A DNA stretch of 64,000 nucleotides from Sphingomonas sp. HDW15A (GCF_011301715.1 NZ_CP049870.1:1488001-1552000), one strand, 5' to 3'. Positions 9,501 to 17,848 are shown, numbered from the stretch's first letter. Numbers and translations are program-made. Notes: a model not told the origin generated them from the letters alone.

Positions 9501-9743
9501 CCCGAAGCCGTTTACCGTTGCGCCTACCGGGATATTAATGCCGATCGGAACTGTGGCCGCCGTAAACGGGCCATTGCGATCCGTGGGGTTCGTGCCCGTT
9601 GTGTCGTTCGTAGTGGTCGTCCCGACCGCACAATCGTATGATGCGGCGTTTGCGACGCAGGCCGCTTGCGCTGGTGAGCCCATTAGAAGCATCGCGCTAC
9701 CAAGCGCGCTGCCCGTAAGAGCGTGACGGATTACCCTATTCAT
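6504..9743 (-). CDS. Autotransporter-like outer-membrane surface protein with polyproline tail
   Basis: This is a 1079-residue exported protein. Residues 1-27 form a signal peptide ending GSPAQAA. Residues about 30-740 are a Gly/Thr/Asn/Val-rich passenger built of imperfect repeats of the form (I/V)T(N)NG(T/A)(I/L), typical of a right-handed beta-helix. Residues about 780-1020 look like an autotransporter beta-barrel, with alternating aromatic/polar strands such as GGYENADAEGDGNF and ending LRLGFAWGG. After the barrel comes an unusual tail: a long run of Pro, then the element CPDGSVILATEACP, then a second Pro run ending EPERG. The start at 9743 (MNRVIRHALTG) is preceded by AAAGGGGAAGACCGAC. 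Function is adhesion or surface exposure by inference; no protease triad is seen. Confidence 0.82.
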   Translation of the reverse strand: MNRVIRHALTGSALGSAMLLMGSPAQAACVANAASYDCAVGTTTTNDTTGTNPTDRNGPFTAATVPIGINIPVGATVNGFGLAATEIGVGVEDVTITNNGLVQVNAGNTPTAGGNGALDVTVTGASDLIYLGAGDVLNLGNGSGLNLDTAGTGSITATVGGSVTAANGTAINIEQSGTAGNVTVVTTAGETISATGGDGIEAEIFNAANAGTVNVTNNATITGGGVDGIDAFSNGTGGVTVVNNGAIGTAGSRFGSGIEAELVNPLATGNVSVTGSGAVFATGSGISLIQAGTGTATINYTGAVNTSAGNAITATGTTGAMTVTTGAVTAVGGDAIDTTTTTGAQTITLGGNVTSDQIGVDANTTTGNVTVNVNGGNLTATGNAIDIGTTSGNMTVTIAATRTVSGNIGILSSGTGTLTVNNNGTLTAGASGDAIFTSGDNATTVNNNAGATLNGDVDLSNLVDTVNNRGTWNSAAGSRFLDGADVLTNFSTGVINLDGTIDFGAGADTFANNAGGVINITASSTLAGLETFTQNGRINFSAATTLTGPAIPFVNGITGFIDTAGAATIAGFTSMTNNGTIDLAGATFTVPAGTFTNSTTGLIIADEGATTITGQTSFVNNGVLDLLDGVRNDALTINSNYSGAGRLQVDVDGTASDLLLINGTAAGATAIDVNVIGLGVFDPDGILVVDATGASTNAFVMGDEFNSNPLINFDVNQIGNDYFLVTLLDPETAFIPLAATGLVREMWYQSADEVTAHMLAPRWNDGISFFAHIYGSKDKSGQTDEQLVNGVVYDADNNIETDRWGIQGGVAYGFGPARIGITGGYENADAEGDGNFEASGFNIGLYGVYGGLTGFHAEAMFKYDDYNVEFDGVFDENDVDGSSTGFDIAAGYRFPIGIVPSLDVFAGVSHVWSDLDDVSQWGFDYEYDDFTSTRGRLGIRGNFGGIFNPYLSATLLHEFDGDADVTIRQGLFFDDISSTGKATWGRLEGGLAGGTGTYGLQLAGWVDVGDITGAGLRLGFAWGGAREVAPPPPPPPPPPPPPPPPPATQTCPDGSVILATEACPPPPPPPPPPPEPERG
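6522..6657 (+). repeat. Two GGN triplet-repeat tracts encoding polyproline
   Basis: Two nearly pure GGC/GGA triplet tracts (about 6522-6554 and 6606-6657) encode the two Pro runs (CCN codons on the minus strand) at the C-terminus of the surface protein. Mixed third positions suggest selection for Pro as well as slippage. Repeat number is likely to vary between strains or assemblies. Confidence 0.8.
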
Positions 9744-9998
9744 GTCGGTCTTCCCCTTTTTAAGCCTGCCACCCGGACGGATGGCGAAGTTGACCCCAAC
9801 CACAGCGCGCCGAACTCACGTGTGGCAATGTCCCATTCACCAATCCCCAATCGGCAGCTTAAGGCAAGCTTAAAATGCAGACATGCAGGATTTTCGTTAC
9901 AAGTGGACTTGCCGCAACACATTGATGCAGGTTAATCGTCCGTCAGTCATGGGCAATAACTATTGTTAAAACCATTGTGTCAGCGAAAGAACTTGCCG

Positions 9999-10475
9999 TC
10001 AGTCCCTCCAGCGCTCGCCCGCGGCTACGCCGAAAACTTCGCCCTGGCGGATCCAACCGCGCCGCTTGCCGATGGCGATTCGGCACCAGTCGCCGTCACA
10101 TTCCTGTAGCTTCCCGACCACGCCCGGCTCGGCCAGGTAGGCGATTCGGCTGTCCGTGGTCTTCTTTTCGTGGATCGGGCGTGGCTCGCCCGGTTTAACG
10201 ACACCGGTGCGCTGGGCGCTCATCAGGCTTACCAGCATCCAGCCCTTCGCACCGTCCGGATCCTCGATCAGCCGCCAGTTTTCGTAGACCTTGAGAACAC
10301 GGACCGGCAGGTCGCGGCGCTTGTATAGCCACAGTCCCGGATACGTTCGTCCGGGGCCGGCGCGGGTCATCGCTTCTCCGCTTGCGATCGACGCCCAATA
10401 TGGCGGCGACTTGTCCTGCGCGACGGAGGACGCCGCCAGGAAAGCCAACATGATGAAAAGCCCCCGCCGGATCAT
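9999..10475 (-). CDS. Exported bacterial SH3-domain protein
   Basis: This 158-residue protein has a signal peptide (MLAFLAASSVAQ) and two SH3-like modules. The first covers residues about 30-90 (GEAMTRAGPGRTYPGLWLYKRRDLPVRVLKVYENWRLIED region) and the second about 105-150 (AYLAEPGVVGKLQECDGDWCRIAIGKRRGWI). This family is widespread in alphaproteobacteria and thought to bind cell-wall material; the exact ligand is unknown. It starts one base after the flavin oxidoreductase stop codon on the same strand, so the pair is probably co-translated. Confidence 0.82.
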   Translation of the reverse strand: MIRRGLFIMLAFLAASSVAQDKSPPYWASIASGEAMTRAGPGRTYPGLWLYKRRDLPVRVLKVYENWRLIEDPDGAKGWMLVSLMSAQRTGVVKPGEPRPIHEKKTTDSRIAYLAEPGVVGKLQECDGDWCRIAIGKRRGWIRQGEVFGVAAGERWRD

Positions 10476-10476
10476 G

Positions 10477-11883
10477 TCAGGCGCCGGTCAGGATCCGGTC
10501 GACGAGTTGCTTCACTGTCGGCACGAACCCGTTGGAGTAGAAGGGATCCTGCTTGAAGCGGAAGGCCGCGTGCCCGGCGAACATCAGATTCTCCTCGACC
10601 GGTCCGCCATGGGCGATGTCCTGCAAGGTTTTCTGAATGCAGAAGCTGCGCGGGTCGGCCAGCCGGCCCGTAGTATTCTTCTCGTTGTCCGCCCAAGAAG
10701 AGAATGCGCACTGGCTCAAACAGCCCATGCAATCGGCTTGGTCCTTTCGGATCACCGCCATTTCTTCCTTTGTGACGAACACCAACGTGTCGTCGGGCGT
10801 CTTCATCGCTTCGGTAAAGCCCGCGGCATGCCACTCGCGCGCGTGCTGAAGGTCGCCCTTGGTGACGTAGAAATTCTTGCGCGTGCCGACACCGACGTCG
10901 AGGGCGAACTGGTGGTCGCCAATCTCTTCCTTGGTAAAGGCGATCTGGCGGTGGCTCCGTGCCTCCAGGTTGCGCAGGAATGGGTTGCGCACGGCCGAAG
11001 AGTAAAAGCCGGTCGGAGAAAAACGGTGAAGCAGGATGTCGCCTTCTTCCAGCGTCATCAGCCGAGACTTCCAATCGGGCGGAATCGGACTTTCCTGTGT
11101 CAGCAGCGGCCGGGTTCCGAACTGGAACGCGATCTGTCCAAGCTCCGGATTGTCGATCCAGTCATTCCACTCGTCGAGCCGCCAAACGCCACCGGCCATG
11201 ATGATCGGCACGTCGTCGGAAATGCCGCCCTCGCGCATGACGTCGCGCAATTCCTTGACGCGAGGGTACGGCGGTTGGGGCGCACGCGGATCTTCGGCGT
11301 TCGAGAGGCCATTATGCCCACCGGCGAGCCACGGATCTTCATAGACGACGGCGCCGAGCAGGTCGGCGACCTTCGAATAGGCGCGTTTCCACAAAGCCCG
11401 GAAGGCGCGGCCGGAGCTGACGATGGGAAGATAGTTGACGCCATACTGCGCGGCGATCTCGCTCAGCTTGTACGGCATTCCGGCGCCGCAAGTGACCCCG
11501 GATACCAGCCCCTTGGTCCGCTCGAGCACGCCGTGGAGGACGCGCTGAGCGCCGCCCATCTCCCAGAGCACATTGATGTTGATCGCGCCGCGGCCCGAGG
11601 CGATTTCATAAGCGCGCTTCACTTGGGCGACCGCGCCGTCGACCGCGTAATTGATCAATTCCTCGTGGCGTCCGCGGCGAGTCATCTCGCGATAGACCTG
11701 CGGTACGATGCGTCCTTCGGGATCGTAGCTGTCGGCGTTGACCGCGCTAACCGTGCCGATCCCGCCGGCAGCCGCCCAGGCGCCGGAGCTCATGTGGTTC
11801 GTCGCCGACACGCCCTTGCCGCCTTCGATCAGCGGCCACACTTCGCGGCCGGCATATTGGATGGGCTTAAGGCCCTTGAACAC
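10477..11883 (-). CDS. NAD(P)H-dependent flavin oxidoreductase (nitronate monooxygenase family) with C-terminal Cys cluster
   Basis: This TIM-barrel FMN enzyme of the 2-nitropropane dioxygenase/nitronate monooxygenase family has about 468 residues. Core motifs include SGVTCGAGMPYKL, YLPIVSSGRAF, GGHNG and the phosphate-binding segment VPIIMAGGVW, followed by FQFGTRPLLTQES. The C-terminal third is longer than in simple nitronate monooxygenases and holds DCMGCLSQC plus a further Cys about 30 residues on, which might bind a metal or Fe-S centre. I prefer the GTG at 11883 because AAGGAG lies at ideal spacing before it; an ATG at 11913 would add 10 residues. The substrate is not assignable. Confidence 0.82.
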   Translation of the reverse strand: MFKGLKPIQYAGREVWPLIEGGKGVSATNHMSSGAWAAAGGIGTVSAVNADSYDPEGRIVPQVYREMTRRGRHEELINYAVDGAVAQVKRAYEIASGRGAININVLWEMGGAQRVLHGVLERTKGLVSGVTCGAGMPYKLSEIAAQYGVNYLPIVSSGRAFRALWKRAYSKVADLLGAVVYEDPWLAGGHNGLSNAEDPRAPQPPYPRVKELRDVMREGGISDDVPIIMAGGVWRLDEWNDWIDNPELGQIAFQFGTRPLLTQESPIPPDWKSRLMTLEEGDILLHRFSPTGFYSSAVRNPFLRNLEARSHRQIAFTKEEIGDHQFALDVGVGTRKNFYVTKGDLQHAREWHAAGFTEAMKTPDDTLVFVTKEEMAVIRKDQADCMGCLSQCAFSSWADNEKNTTGRLADPRSFCIQKTLQDIAHGGPVEENLMFAGHAAFRFKQDPFYSNGFVPTVKQLVDRILTGA

Positions 11884-11955
11884 GCACTCTCTCCTTGAGG
11901 ATTTCGCGGTCATATAGGAGCGAAACGCGCCTGAGGAAATCGAATTGAAAAGCCC

Positions 11956-12846
11956 TCACGCCGGCAACGCTTGAAGCGCGTAATCGAGCCCGATGTCGAC
12001 AGCCGGCGCGGACTGCGTGATCCGCCCGACGGAAATATAGTCGACGCCGGTTTCGGCAATGGCGCGAATGGTATCGAGATTCACCCCGCCCGATGCCTCA
12101 AGCGGGACCCTTCCAGCAACCATCGCAATGGCTTCTCGCAATGTATCCGGCTTCATGTTGTCGAGCAGTAGCCTGTCCGCGCCTGCAGCCAGCGCCGGCT
12201 CGATCTGTGCGATACGATCCACTTCGACCTGCACCTGTAAGCCTGTGTTCGCGGCGACCGCGGCCTTCACCGCCGCCTCGACCGAGCCGGCCACGCCGAC
12301 ATGATTGTCCTTGATCAGCACACCGTCGTCGAGGCGCATGCGGTGGTTTTCCGCACCACCCATGCGTGCGGCATATTTATCTAACAGGCGCAGTCCGGGA
12401 ATGGTCTTGCGCGTGTCGAGAAGGATCGCGCCGGTGCCAGAAATGGCGTCGACATAGCGCCGGGTCAGAGTCGCGATTCCCGACAGGTGCTGCAACGTAT
12501 TGAGGGCGCTACGCTCGGCAGCCAGCAGCGCGCGCGCATTGCCATCCAGGCTCATCAGGATCGTTCCAGCCGCAACCGCGTCGCCGTCGGCGACATGCTT
12601 CCTAATACGGACGTCGCGATCGAGGGCCCGGAAGAAGGCGATGGCGACGTCGAGTCCGGCAATAACGATTGGCTCCCGGCAATTCATTTCCGCGGAGAAT
12701 CGCGCATCGGTGGTAATGGTCGCGTTGCTGGTTACATCGCCGCCGGAGCCAATGTCCTCGGCCAGCACGCGGCGAACGAATTCGCCCAGGTCGAAGTGCG
12801 GAGGCATTTCGCTTGCCCCCGCAATGGAATTTTCAGCGCTAGCCAT
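11956..12846 (-). CDS. nadC: Nicotinate-nucleotide pyrophosphorylase (carboxylating)
   Basis: This 296-residue quinolinate phosphoribosyltransferase makes nicotinate mononucleotide from quinolinate and PRPP in NAD synthesis. Diagnostic motifs are present: AEDIGSGGDVTS, LNTLQHLSGIAT, the Arg/Lys quinolinate site LLDTRKTIPGLRLLDKYA, GGAENHRMRLDDGVLIKDNH, VEVD, DRLLLDNM and LEASGGVN. GGGGAGC precedes the ATG at 12846. Neither nadA nor nadB lies nearby. Confidence 0.95.
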   Translation of the reverse strand: MASAENSIAGASEMPPHFDLGEFVRRVLAEDIGSGGDVTSNATITTDARFSAEMNCREPIVIAGLDVAIAFFRALDRDVRIRKHVADGDAVAAGTILMSLDGNARALLAAERSALNTLQHLSGIATLTRRYVDAISGTGAILLDTRKTIPGLRLLDKYAARMGGAENHRMRLDDGVLIKDNHVGVAGSVEAAVKAAVAANTGLQVQVEVDRIAQIEPALAAGADRLLLDNMKPDTLREAIAMVAGRVPLEASGGVNLDTIRAIAETGVDYISVGRITQSAPAVDIGLDYALQALPA

Positions 12847-12899
12847 CTTTGCTCCCCTCGCTGTCCCACTAGGGACGCTGAATAGCCAAGGGCAAGGGG

Positions 12900-13745
12900 T
12901 CAGGCGGTTTCGACGTCCGCCTCGGCCTCTGCAATCGGCCGCCAGTGGTCGCCGTCGCGGCGATACCCTTGAGTATCACCGGCGACGAAGCCGCTTCCTC
13001 CCCATGTCTGGATCGTAAGAACCACGTCTCTTCCCTCGATATCGATCTGATTGAAGCTCTGCTCTTCATCGCGAAGTCGCGTCGAGGTCGCCGTTCCGGC
13101 CTGGATGACGAGTGCCGGTCCCGCCCGGGTGGCAAGATCCCGGGCACTATGGGTTGATGCCCGGTGGTTGTGGCCAGCGAGCAGGATGTCGACACCGGCT
13201 TCGCCGATTGAATCGAGCGCAAGATCCTGCCGGCCGATCGCCTTGCCTACTTCGAGACCGTCGCTCACCGGCAATGCAAACAGCGGATGGTGGGTTACCA
13301 GGATCCGCGGAACGTCGCCGACCCGCGCGAAGGTCGAGCGGATGAACTCCATCTGCTCCTCGTTGATCCGGCCGTCCTTGAAAGTAAGCGATCGCGCCGT
13401 GTTGATCCCCAGGACAGCAGCGCCCGGGACTTCATGGAAGGGGCACAAGGTCTCGTCGATGTAGCGCTTGTACCGGGTCAGCGGAGAGAGGAAGCGGCGA
13501 AGCACGTCGTAAAGCGGCACATCGTGATTGCCGGGCACTCCCAACACCTCGTGACCGCTGTCGCGCAGTCGGGTCAGGAATGCGCAGGCTTCTTCGAATT
13601 GATCGGTTCGCGCGCGCTGCGTGAAATCACCGCTTATCACGACCAGGTCCGGCCGCCCTGCGTTGATCCGTTCCTCGACCGCTTCGACCAGCCGCTCGTC
13701 GTGAGCGCCGAAATGCAGGTCTGACAAATGGAAGATTCGAGCCAT
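12900..13745 (-). CDS. Calcineurin-like metallophosphoesterase
   Basis: This 281-residue class III cyclic-nucleotide-phosphodiesterase-like enzyme carries the full metal-binding signature: D-x-H (LSDLHFG, residues 7-9), GDFTQR, GNHD (GVPGNHDVPLYD), and a later H (VTHHPLF) and GHNH. ATG 13745 starts immediately at the conserved strand MARIFHLSDLHFG. It is divergently transcribed from the phosphotransferase gene across 59 bp. The substrate (cyclic nucleotide, nucleotide or DNA) cannot be decided; a cyclase gene is found 1.2 kb away. Confidence 0.9.
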   Translation of the reverse strand: MARIFHLSDLHFGAHDERLVEAVEERINAGRPDLVVISGDFTQRARTDQFEEACAFLTRLRDSGHEVLGVPGNHDVPLYDVLRRFLSPLTRYKRYIDETLCPFHEVPGAAVLGINTARSLTFKDGRINEEQMEFIRSTFARVGDVPRILVTHHPLFALPVSDGLEVGKAIGRQDLALDSIGEAGVDILLAGHNHRASTHSARDLATRAGPALVIQAGTATSTRLRDEEQSFNQIDIEGRDVVLTIQTWGGSGFVAGDTQGYRRDGDHWRPIAEAEADVETA

Positions 13746-13804
13746 GGGATTCCAACGCCTGAAGAATTGCATTCGCTCCGTCGCCGCTTCAAGGTTTGCG
13801 CCAT

Positions 13805-14872
13805 ATGGACCGGACAGAAGCCAATAGCGGAACGCGCGCCGTCCCGGAGCGGCTCCAGATTGACGAAGCTGCGCTCGACAAATGGATGCGTGGGCACGTC
13901 AACGGCTATTCCGGCCCGGTCTCGCTCAGCCAGTTCAAGGGCGGTCAGTCCAATCCAACGTACCGCATCGACACGGAGCTCAGGTCCTACGTCCTGCGCA
14001 GGAAGCCGCCGGGAAAGCTTCTTCCGGGCGCCCACGCCGTCGACCGCGAGGCACGGGTGATGGCTGCGCTGGGGACAACCGGATTTCCGGTCCCGGCGAT
14101 CCTCGGCACGTGCGAAGACGAAAGTGTTATCGGCACGCCGTTCTTCGTTATGGAAATGGTCGAAGGGCGGATCGTGTGGGATCCCACGTTCCCGGGCCTG
14201 TCAGCGCAAGCGCGCGCCGATCACTTCGGCGCCATGAACGCGACAATCGCCCGGCTCCACACGATTGACCCGGAGACGATCGGCCTCGGCGACTACGGCC
14301 GGTCGTCAGGCTTCATCGAGCGGCAAGTCGGACGCTGGGGCAAGCAATATGAGAGCGATGTTGAGGCCGGCAGAAGCCCGGCGATGGACCGCGTGCTAGA
14401 TTGGCTTCGCTCGAACATGCCGCCCGACCGCGGCGAAAACCGGATCGTCCATGGCGACTACCGCTGCGACAACATGATTTTCGACGCGACCCAGCCGCAA
14501 GTCCGAGCGGTTCTCGACTGGGAATTGTCGACGCTCGGCGATCCGGTCGCGGACTTCGTCTATCACATGCTGATGTACCGCATGCCGGCCGGCCTCTTCA
14601 CCGGCCTCAAGGGTCTCGATTTCGCGGAGCTCGGCATACCTACCGAGGAAGACTATGTCGCAGCCTATTGTCAGAAGACCGGGCGCGCCAGTCTCCCTGA
14701 CCGGGATTACCTTGTCGTTTTCGTGACATTCCGACTGGCGGCCATCTGCCATGGCATCCGCGGCAGGCTGGCGCGCGGCAACGCGTCTTCTGCGCATGCC
14801 GAGGCCACCGCGGCACTCACCGAGCCTCTCGCCGAAATGGCGCTTGCGGAGATCGAGGCCGCCCGCCTCTGA
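13805..14872 (+). CDS. APH-family phosphotransferase (ACAD10/11-type kinase-like)
   Basis: This protein of about 355 residues has the aminoglycoside phosphotransferase/choline kinase fold, in the subgroup related to the kinase domain of acyl-CoA dehydrogenases 10/11. It shows the nucleotide-binding segment FKGGQSNPTY with VLRRKPPGKLLPGAHAVDRE, the catalytic loop VHGDYRCDNMIFD and the metal-binding AVLDWELSTLGDPVADF. The ATG at 13805 has AAGG ten bases upstream; an in-frame TTG at 13796 is also possible. The family phosphorylates hydroxyacyl-CoA-type or related substrates; antibiotic resistance is not implied. Confidence 0.85.
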   Translation: MDRTEANSGTRAVPERLQIDEAALDKWMRGHVNGYSGPVSLSQFKGGQSNPTYRIDTELRSYVLRRKPPGKLLPGAHAVDREARVMAALGTTGFPVPAILGTCEDESVIGTPFFVMEMVEGRIVWDPTFPGLSAQARADHFGAMNATIARLHTIDPETIGLGDYGRSSGFIERQVGRWGKQYESDVEAGRSPAMDRVLDWLRSNMPPDRGENRIVHGDYRCDNMIFDATQPQVRAVLDWELSTLGDPVADFVYHMLMYRMPAGLFTGLKGLDFAELGIPTEEDYVAAYCQKTGRASLPDRDYLVVFVTFRLAAICHGIRGRLARGNASSAHAEATAALTEPLAEMALAEIEAARL

Positions 14873-14991
14873 CCTGTCGCAAGCCGGGACGCACCCGGCA
14901 GGCGTCATGGATATTTGCACTTCCAGCCATTAATCGTCAGCCTTGTAACGACTCGATAACGACGCATCGTTCGAGGCAGCTGGGAGCAGCA

Positions 14992-17082
14992 GTGGACAAG
15001 CCGTTGAAATGGGGAGCGACCGGGGTCGCCGCGGCCAGCGGATTGCCTTCGCTCGCCTCGGTGCGCGCCGACCTTGCCCGGGTCCCGCTGGCACGCAGGG
15101 TCGCGACGATCGTCTTCATCGTCATCGCCATCCTGATCGCCAGGTTCAGCTGGCAAACACCGATTACGCTGATCAACGCTGAAGGGGTTAAGAGCAACCT
15201 CACGCTGCCCTTGTTTCAGGATGCCGAGCGCGGGCTTTACGACATGCGTGCGGCGGTCGCGACGCTTCTCAAACGAACAGTGCCTCAGGACAAACGCATC
15301 TTGCTGGTCACTTTCACGCCCGACACGCAATTCAAGACAAAGGAGCGATCGCCGCTCGATCGAACGACGCTTGCAAGGGCGCTTACGACGCTCGACTCGA
15401 TGCAGCCCAGGACGATCGGAATCGATATTCTGTTCGACCAGCCGCAGCCCGACGATCAATTGCTCATCGACGCTCTCAACGCGATGCGAACGCCGACCTG
15501 GGTCGGCTATGCGACCGTTCGTCACAATCCCGAAGACATGTCGCCATGGCAGCAGGAATATCTCGACCATTTCCTGTCGCGGATCACCAATCCCAACGTT
15601 CGCAAGGCATCGCTGAAGGTATCCGCCGATGGCGACAATGTAGCTCGAAGCTGGCCGGAACAGCCGGCCGACCTCCCGCCGTTCCTGCCAGTTGCACTGA
15701 GTGGTCGAAAGGCGCCGGTCGATTATCTCGGGAGCATCCAGTTTCAGGCCCCGAAGAACGAAGAGTACGAGATTTTCGAGAATTTGCCGATCGACCTGTT
15801 CGCCGAACCCGGAGCGGCGGCGTTCATGGCCAGCCATGTGCGCGGCCGGATCGTACTGCTGGGCGGCGATCTGCCCGATTCCGACCAGTTCGAAACACCA
15901 CTGACCCGTGCGACCGGCCTGACCTCCGCAGGGCTCAAGGTTCACGCGACGATGCTTACGCAGGTCCTTGATGGCCGCCTTCCGGAAAGGGTCGGCGACT
16001 TCGGTTTATGGACCCTGGCACTGTTTGTCGTCTTGGCTGGTGCTTTCACCTCGATGGTGGATGTCCGCCCGGTCACCTTGAGCGCGCTCATCGTCGGCCA
16101 ATTGCTGTTTTTCGGCGGCGCGCCTTTCCTGTTTGAGCTTCGCGGCATCGACACGCAGGGCATGCCCGCCTTCGGATGGCTTGCGGGCTGGCTCCTCGCC
16201 TACTTGGCGACGGAGGCGACCGTGAAGGCCATGGGCAGCGAAGAGAAGCGTTTCGCCCAATCGGCGCTCGGCCGTTACTTGCCGCCGGATATCGCCGCGA
16301 TGATCCTCCGCGATCCCTCGCGACTATCCCTGAGCGGCGAGCGGCTGCCGATTTTCACGCTGTTCACGGACATCCAGGGCTTTACTAGCCTCAGCCACAC
16401 GATTCCGCCGGAAAAGACGGCGTCGATCCTCAACGCCTATCTCGACGGGATGAGCGACATCGTCCTCAAGCATGGCGGGACCATCGACAAGTTTGTCGGC
16501 GATGCCGTGGTGGCATTCTGGGGCGCTCCAATCGCGCGTGAAGACGACGGCGACCGGGCGCTTGCGGCCGTCGTCGAGATGATGGAATTCACGAACAAGT
16601 TCGGAACGGAATCGCCGGAACGCGCGATGCTCGGCCGTACGCGTATCGGCCTCCATTACGGTGAAGCCATCGTCGGCAATTTCGGCGGAGAGGGCCGAAT
16701 TCAGTACACTGCCCTTGGCGACGCGATGAACTGCGCGGCGCGCCTCGAAGGCGCGAACAAGTATCTCAAGAGCACGGCACTGGTCAGCGACGAGGCGCGC
16801 TCGAGGATCGAGGATCAGTCGCTCTTCCGGCCGATGGGGAGGATTACCCTGTCGGGCCGACCAACACCGATCGTCGTCTGGGAGCCTGCGCCCCATCTGC
16901 CCGAAGACGAACGGATGCGGCTTACCCAGCTATGGCGTCAATTTGAGACAGGCGATCGATCGGCCTTGCAAGATATCGAAGCCATTGCTGTAATCCATGA
17001 TAATGATATAGCGCTATCCGCATTCGCCTGCCGGCTGCGCGAAGCCGGGCCCGGGAAGAGCTTCGAATTAAGGGAGAAGTAG
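14992..17082 (+). CDS. Adenylate/guanylate cyclase with CHASE2 sensor domain
   Basis: This 696-residue membrane protein has a first TM segment near residues 37-55 and a periplasmic CHASE2 domain (about 60-330; PRTIGIDILFDQPQPDDQ, LLGGDLPDSDQFETPL). Three TM helices follow (about 335-410), then a cytoplasmic class III cyclase domain (about 435-620). The metal-binding Asp residues are in FTDIQGFTSL and VGDAVVAFWGAP, and the C-terminal half motif ALGDAMNCAARLEG is intact. The GTG start fits the end of the N-terminal cytoplasmic segment. One base separates it from the following gene, implying an operon. cAMP rather than cGMP is assumed from the family. Confidence 0.92.
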   Translation: MDKPLKWGATGVAAASGLPSLASVRADLARVPLARRVATIVFIVIAILIARFSWQTPITLINAEGVKSNLTLPLFQDAERGLYDMRAAVATLLKRTVPQDKRILLVTFTPDTQFKTKERSPLDRTTLARALTTLDSMQPRTIGIDILFDQPQPDDQLLIDALNAMRTPTWVGYATVRHNPEDMSPWQQEYLDHFLSRITNPNVRKASLKVSADGDNVARSWPEQPADLPPFLPVALSGRKAPVDYLGSIQFQAPKNEEYEIFENLPIDLFAEPGAAAFMASHVRGRIVLLGGDLPDSDQFETPLTRATGLTSAGLKVHATMLTQVLDGRLPERVGDFGLWTLALFVVLAGAFTSMVDVRPVTLSALIVGQLLFFGGAPFLFELRGIDTQGMPAFGWLAGWLLAYLATEATVKAMGSEEKRFAQSALGRYLPPDIAAMILRDPSRLSLSGERLPIFTLFTDIQGFTSLSHTIPPEKTASILNAYLDGMSDIVLKHGGTIDKFVGDAVVAFWGAPIAREDDGDRALAAVVEMMEFTNKFGTESPERAMLGRTRIGLHYGEAIVGNFGGEGRIQYTALGDAMNCAARLEGANKYLKSTALVSDEARSRIEDQSLFRPMGRITLSGRPTPIVVWEPAPHLPEDERMRLTQLWRQFETGDRSALQDIEAIAVIHDNDIALSAFACRLREAGPGKSFELREK

Positions 17083-17083
17083 A

Positions 17084-17800
17084 ATGAATAAGTGGGTTCT
17101 CGCCGCTTGCGGTGCGGCGCTCGCTGTTGGCGCGATAGAAGCCGCAGCCGCAGCCGCAGTCCTGGTCGTTCGTTCTTCCGGACCGTCGGCAAAGGCCTAC
17201 CCGGCCGGCAAGGCGGTTCCGGACAACAGCAAGATCAATCTCAAGGCTAATGACGTGGTCATTCTACTCGATTCGCGGGGAACGAGAACCTTGCGCGGGC
17301 CGGGCACCTTCGATGCTTCGGCGACGAGCGGCAGCTCGACTTCTGCCTTGGCGGCGCTTTCCGGAACGACCGCGACTCGCCGCCGGGTCGGGGCCACTCG
17401 GCAGCCGCCGACCGGCGCTACTGCCGGCCGCAATGTGTGGCAGGCCGATGTGAGCCGCTCCGGCAATTTGTGCGTCGTCAATCCCGCCGACACCGGCCTT
17501 TATCGTCCAACGGCAGATGGCCCTGCCACCGTGACGATCAAGGAAGCCGGCACGGGCAAGACCGCGACCGTGAGCTTTGCTGCGGGACAGCGCAACGCGT
17601 CGTGGCCGGCGGAACTGCCGGTTTCGTCCGGCCAGCGCTACGAGATCAGCGGCGCCGGGTCGAATGTGACCGTGAACGCCAAGTCCATCTCCCCTGTCCC
17701 AGCCGGGATGGAAGGGCTTGCTCAGCGCCTGATAACCAACGATTGCCAGGCGCAACTCGACGTGCTGATCGACACTTTCACGTCGCCGACCGCCAGTTAA
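17084..17800 (+). CDS. Secreted FecR-like hypothetical protein paired with the cyclase
   Basis: This 238-residue exported protein has an Ala-rich signal sequence (residues 1-27). Residues about 40-85 hold a FecR-like motif (KANDVVILLDSRGTRTLRGPGTFDAS), followed by a Ser/Thr/Ala-rich linker and a C-terminal domain with Cys residues at LCVVNP and NDCQAQLD. The ATG is one base after the cyclase stop codon with GGGAGAAG ahead. FecR-type domains transmit or receive periplasmic signals, so it may act with the CHASE2 sensor. That is inference from gene order only. Confidence 0.7.
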   Translation: MNKWVLAACGAALAVGAIEAAAAAAVLVVRSSGPSAKAYPAGKAVPDNSKINLKANDVVILLDSRGTRTLRGPGTFDASATSGSSTSALAALSGTTATRRRVGATRQPPTGATAGRNVWQADVSRSGNLCVVNPADTGLYRPTADGPATVTIKEAGTGKTATVSFAAGQRNASWPAELPVSSGQRYEISGAGSNVTVNAKSISPVPAGMEGLAQRLITNDCQAQLDVLIDTFTSPTAS

Positions 17801-17821
17801 CTCGCCTTTCGCCGAACAAAA

Positions 17822-17848
17822 AAAGGGCCTCCCGGCGGGAGGCCCTTT
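17822..17848. terminator. Bidirectional terminator between converging genes
   Basis: AAAGGGCCTCCC (17822-17833) and its exact complement (17837-17848) flank a 3-nt loop, with A and T tracts on both sides. It serves the FecR-like gene (plus) and the M3 peptidase gene (minus). Confidence 0.85.

Noticed and set aside
6873..9641. Long plus-strand open frames opposite the autotransporter gene
   Set aside because: They are antisense shadows produced by the biased Gly/Thr/Val/Asn codons; no ribosome-binding sites, signals or family motifs appear.
13805..14872. Aminoglycoside resistance gene
   Set aside because: The APH-like fold belongs to the ACAD10/11-type kinase group common in proteobacteria; no resistance context.
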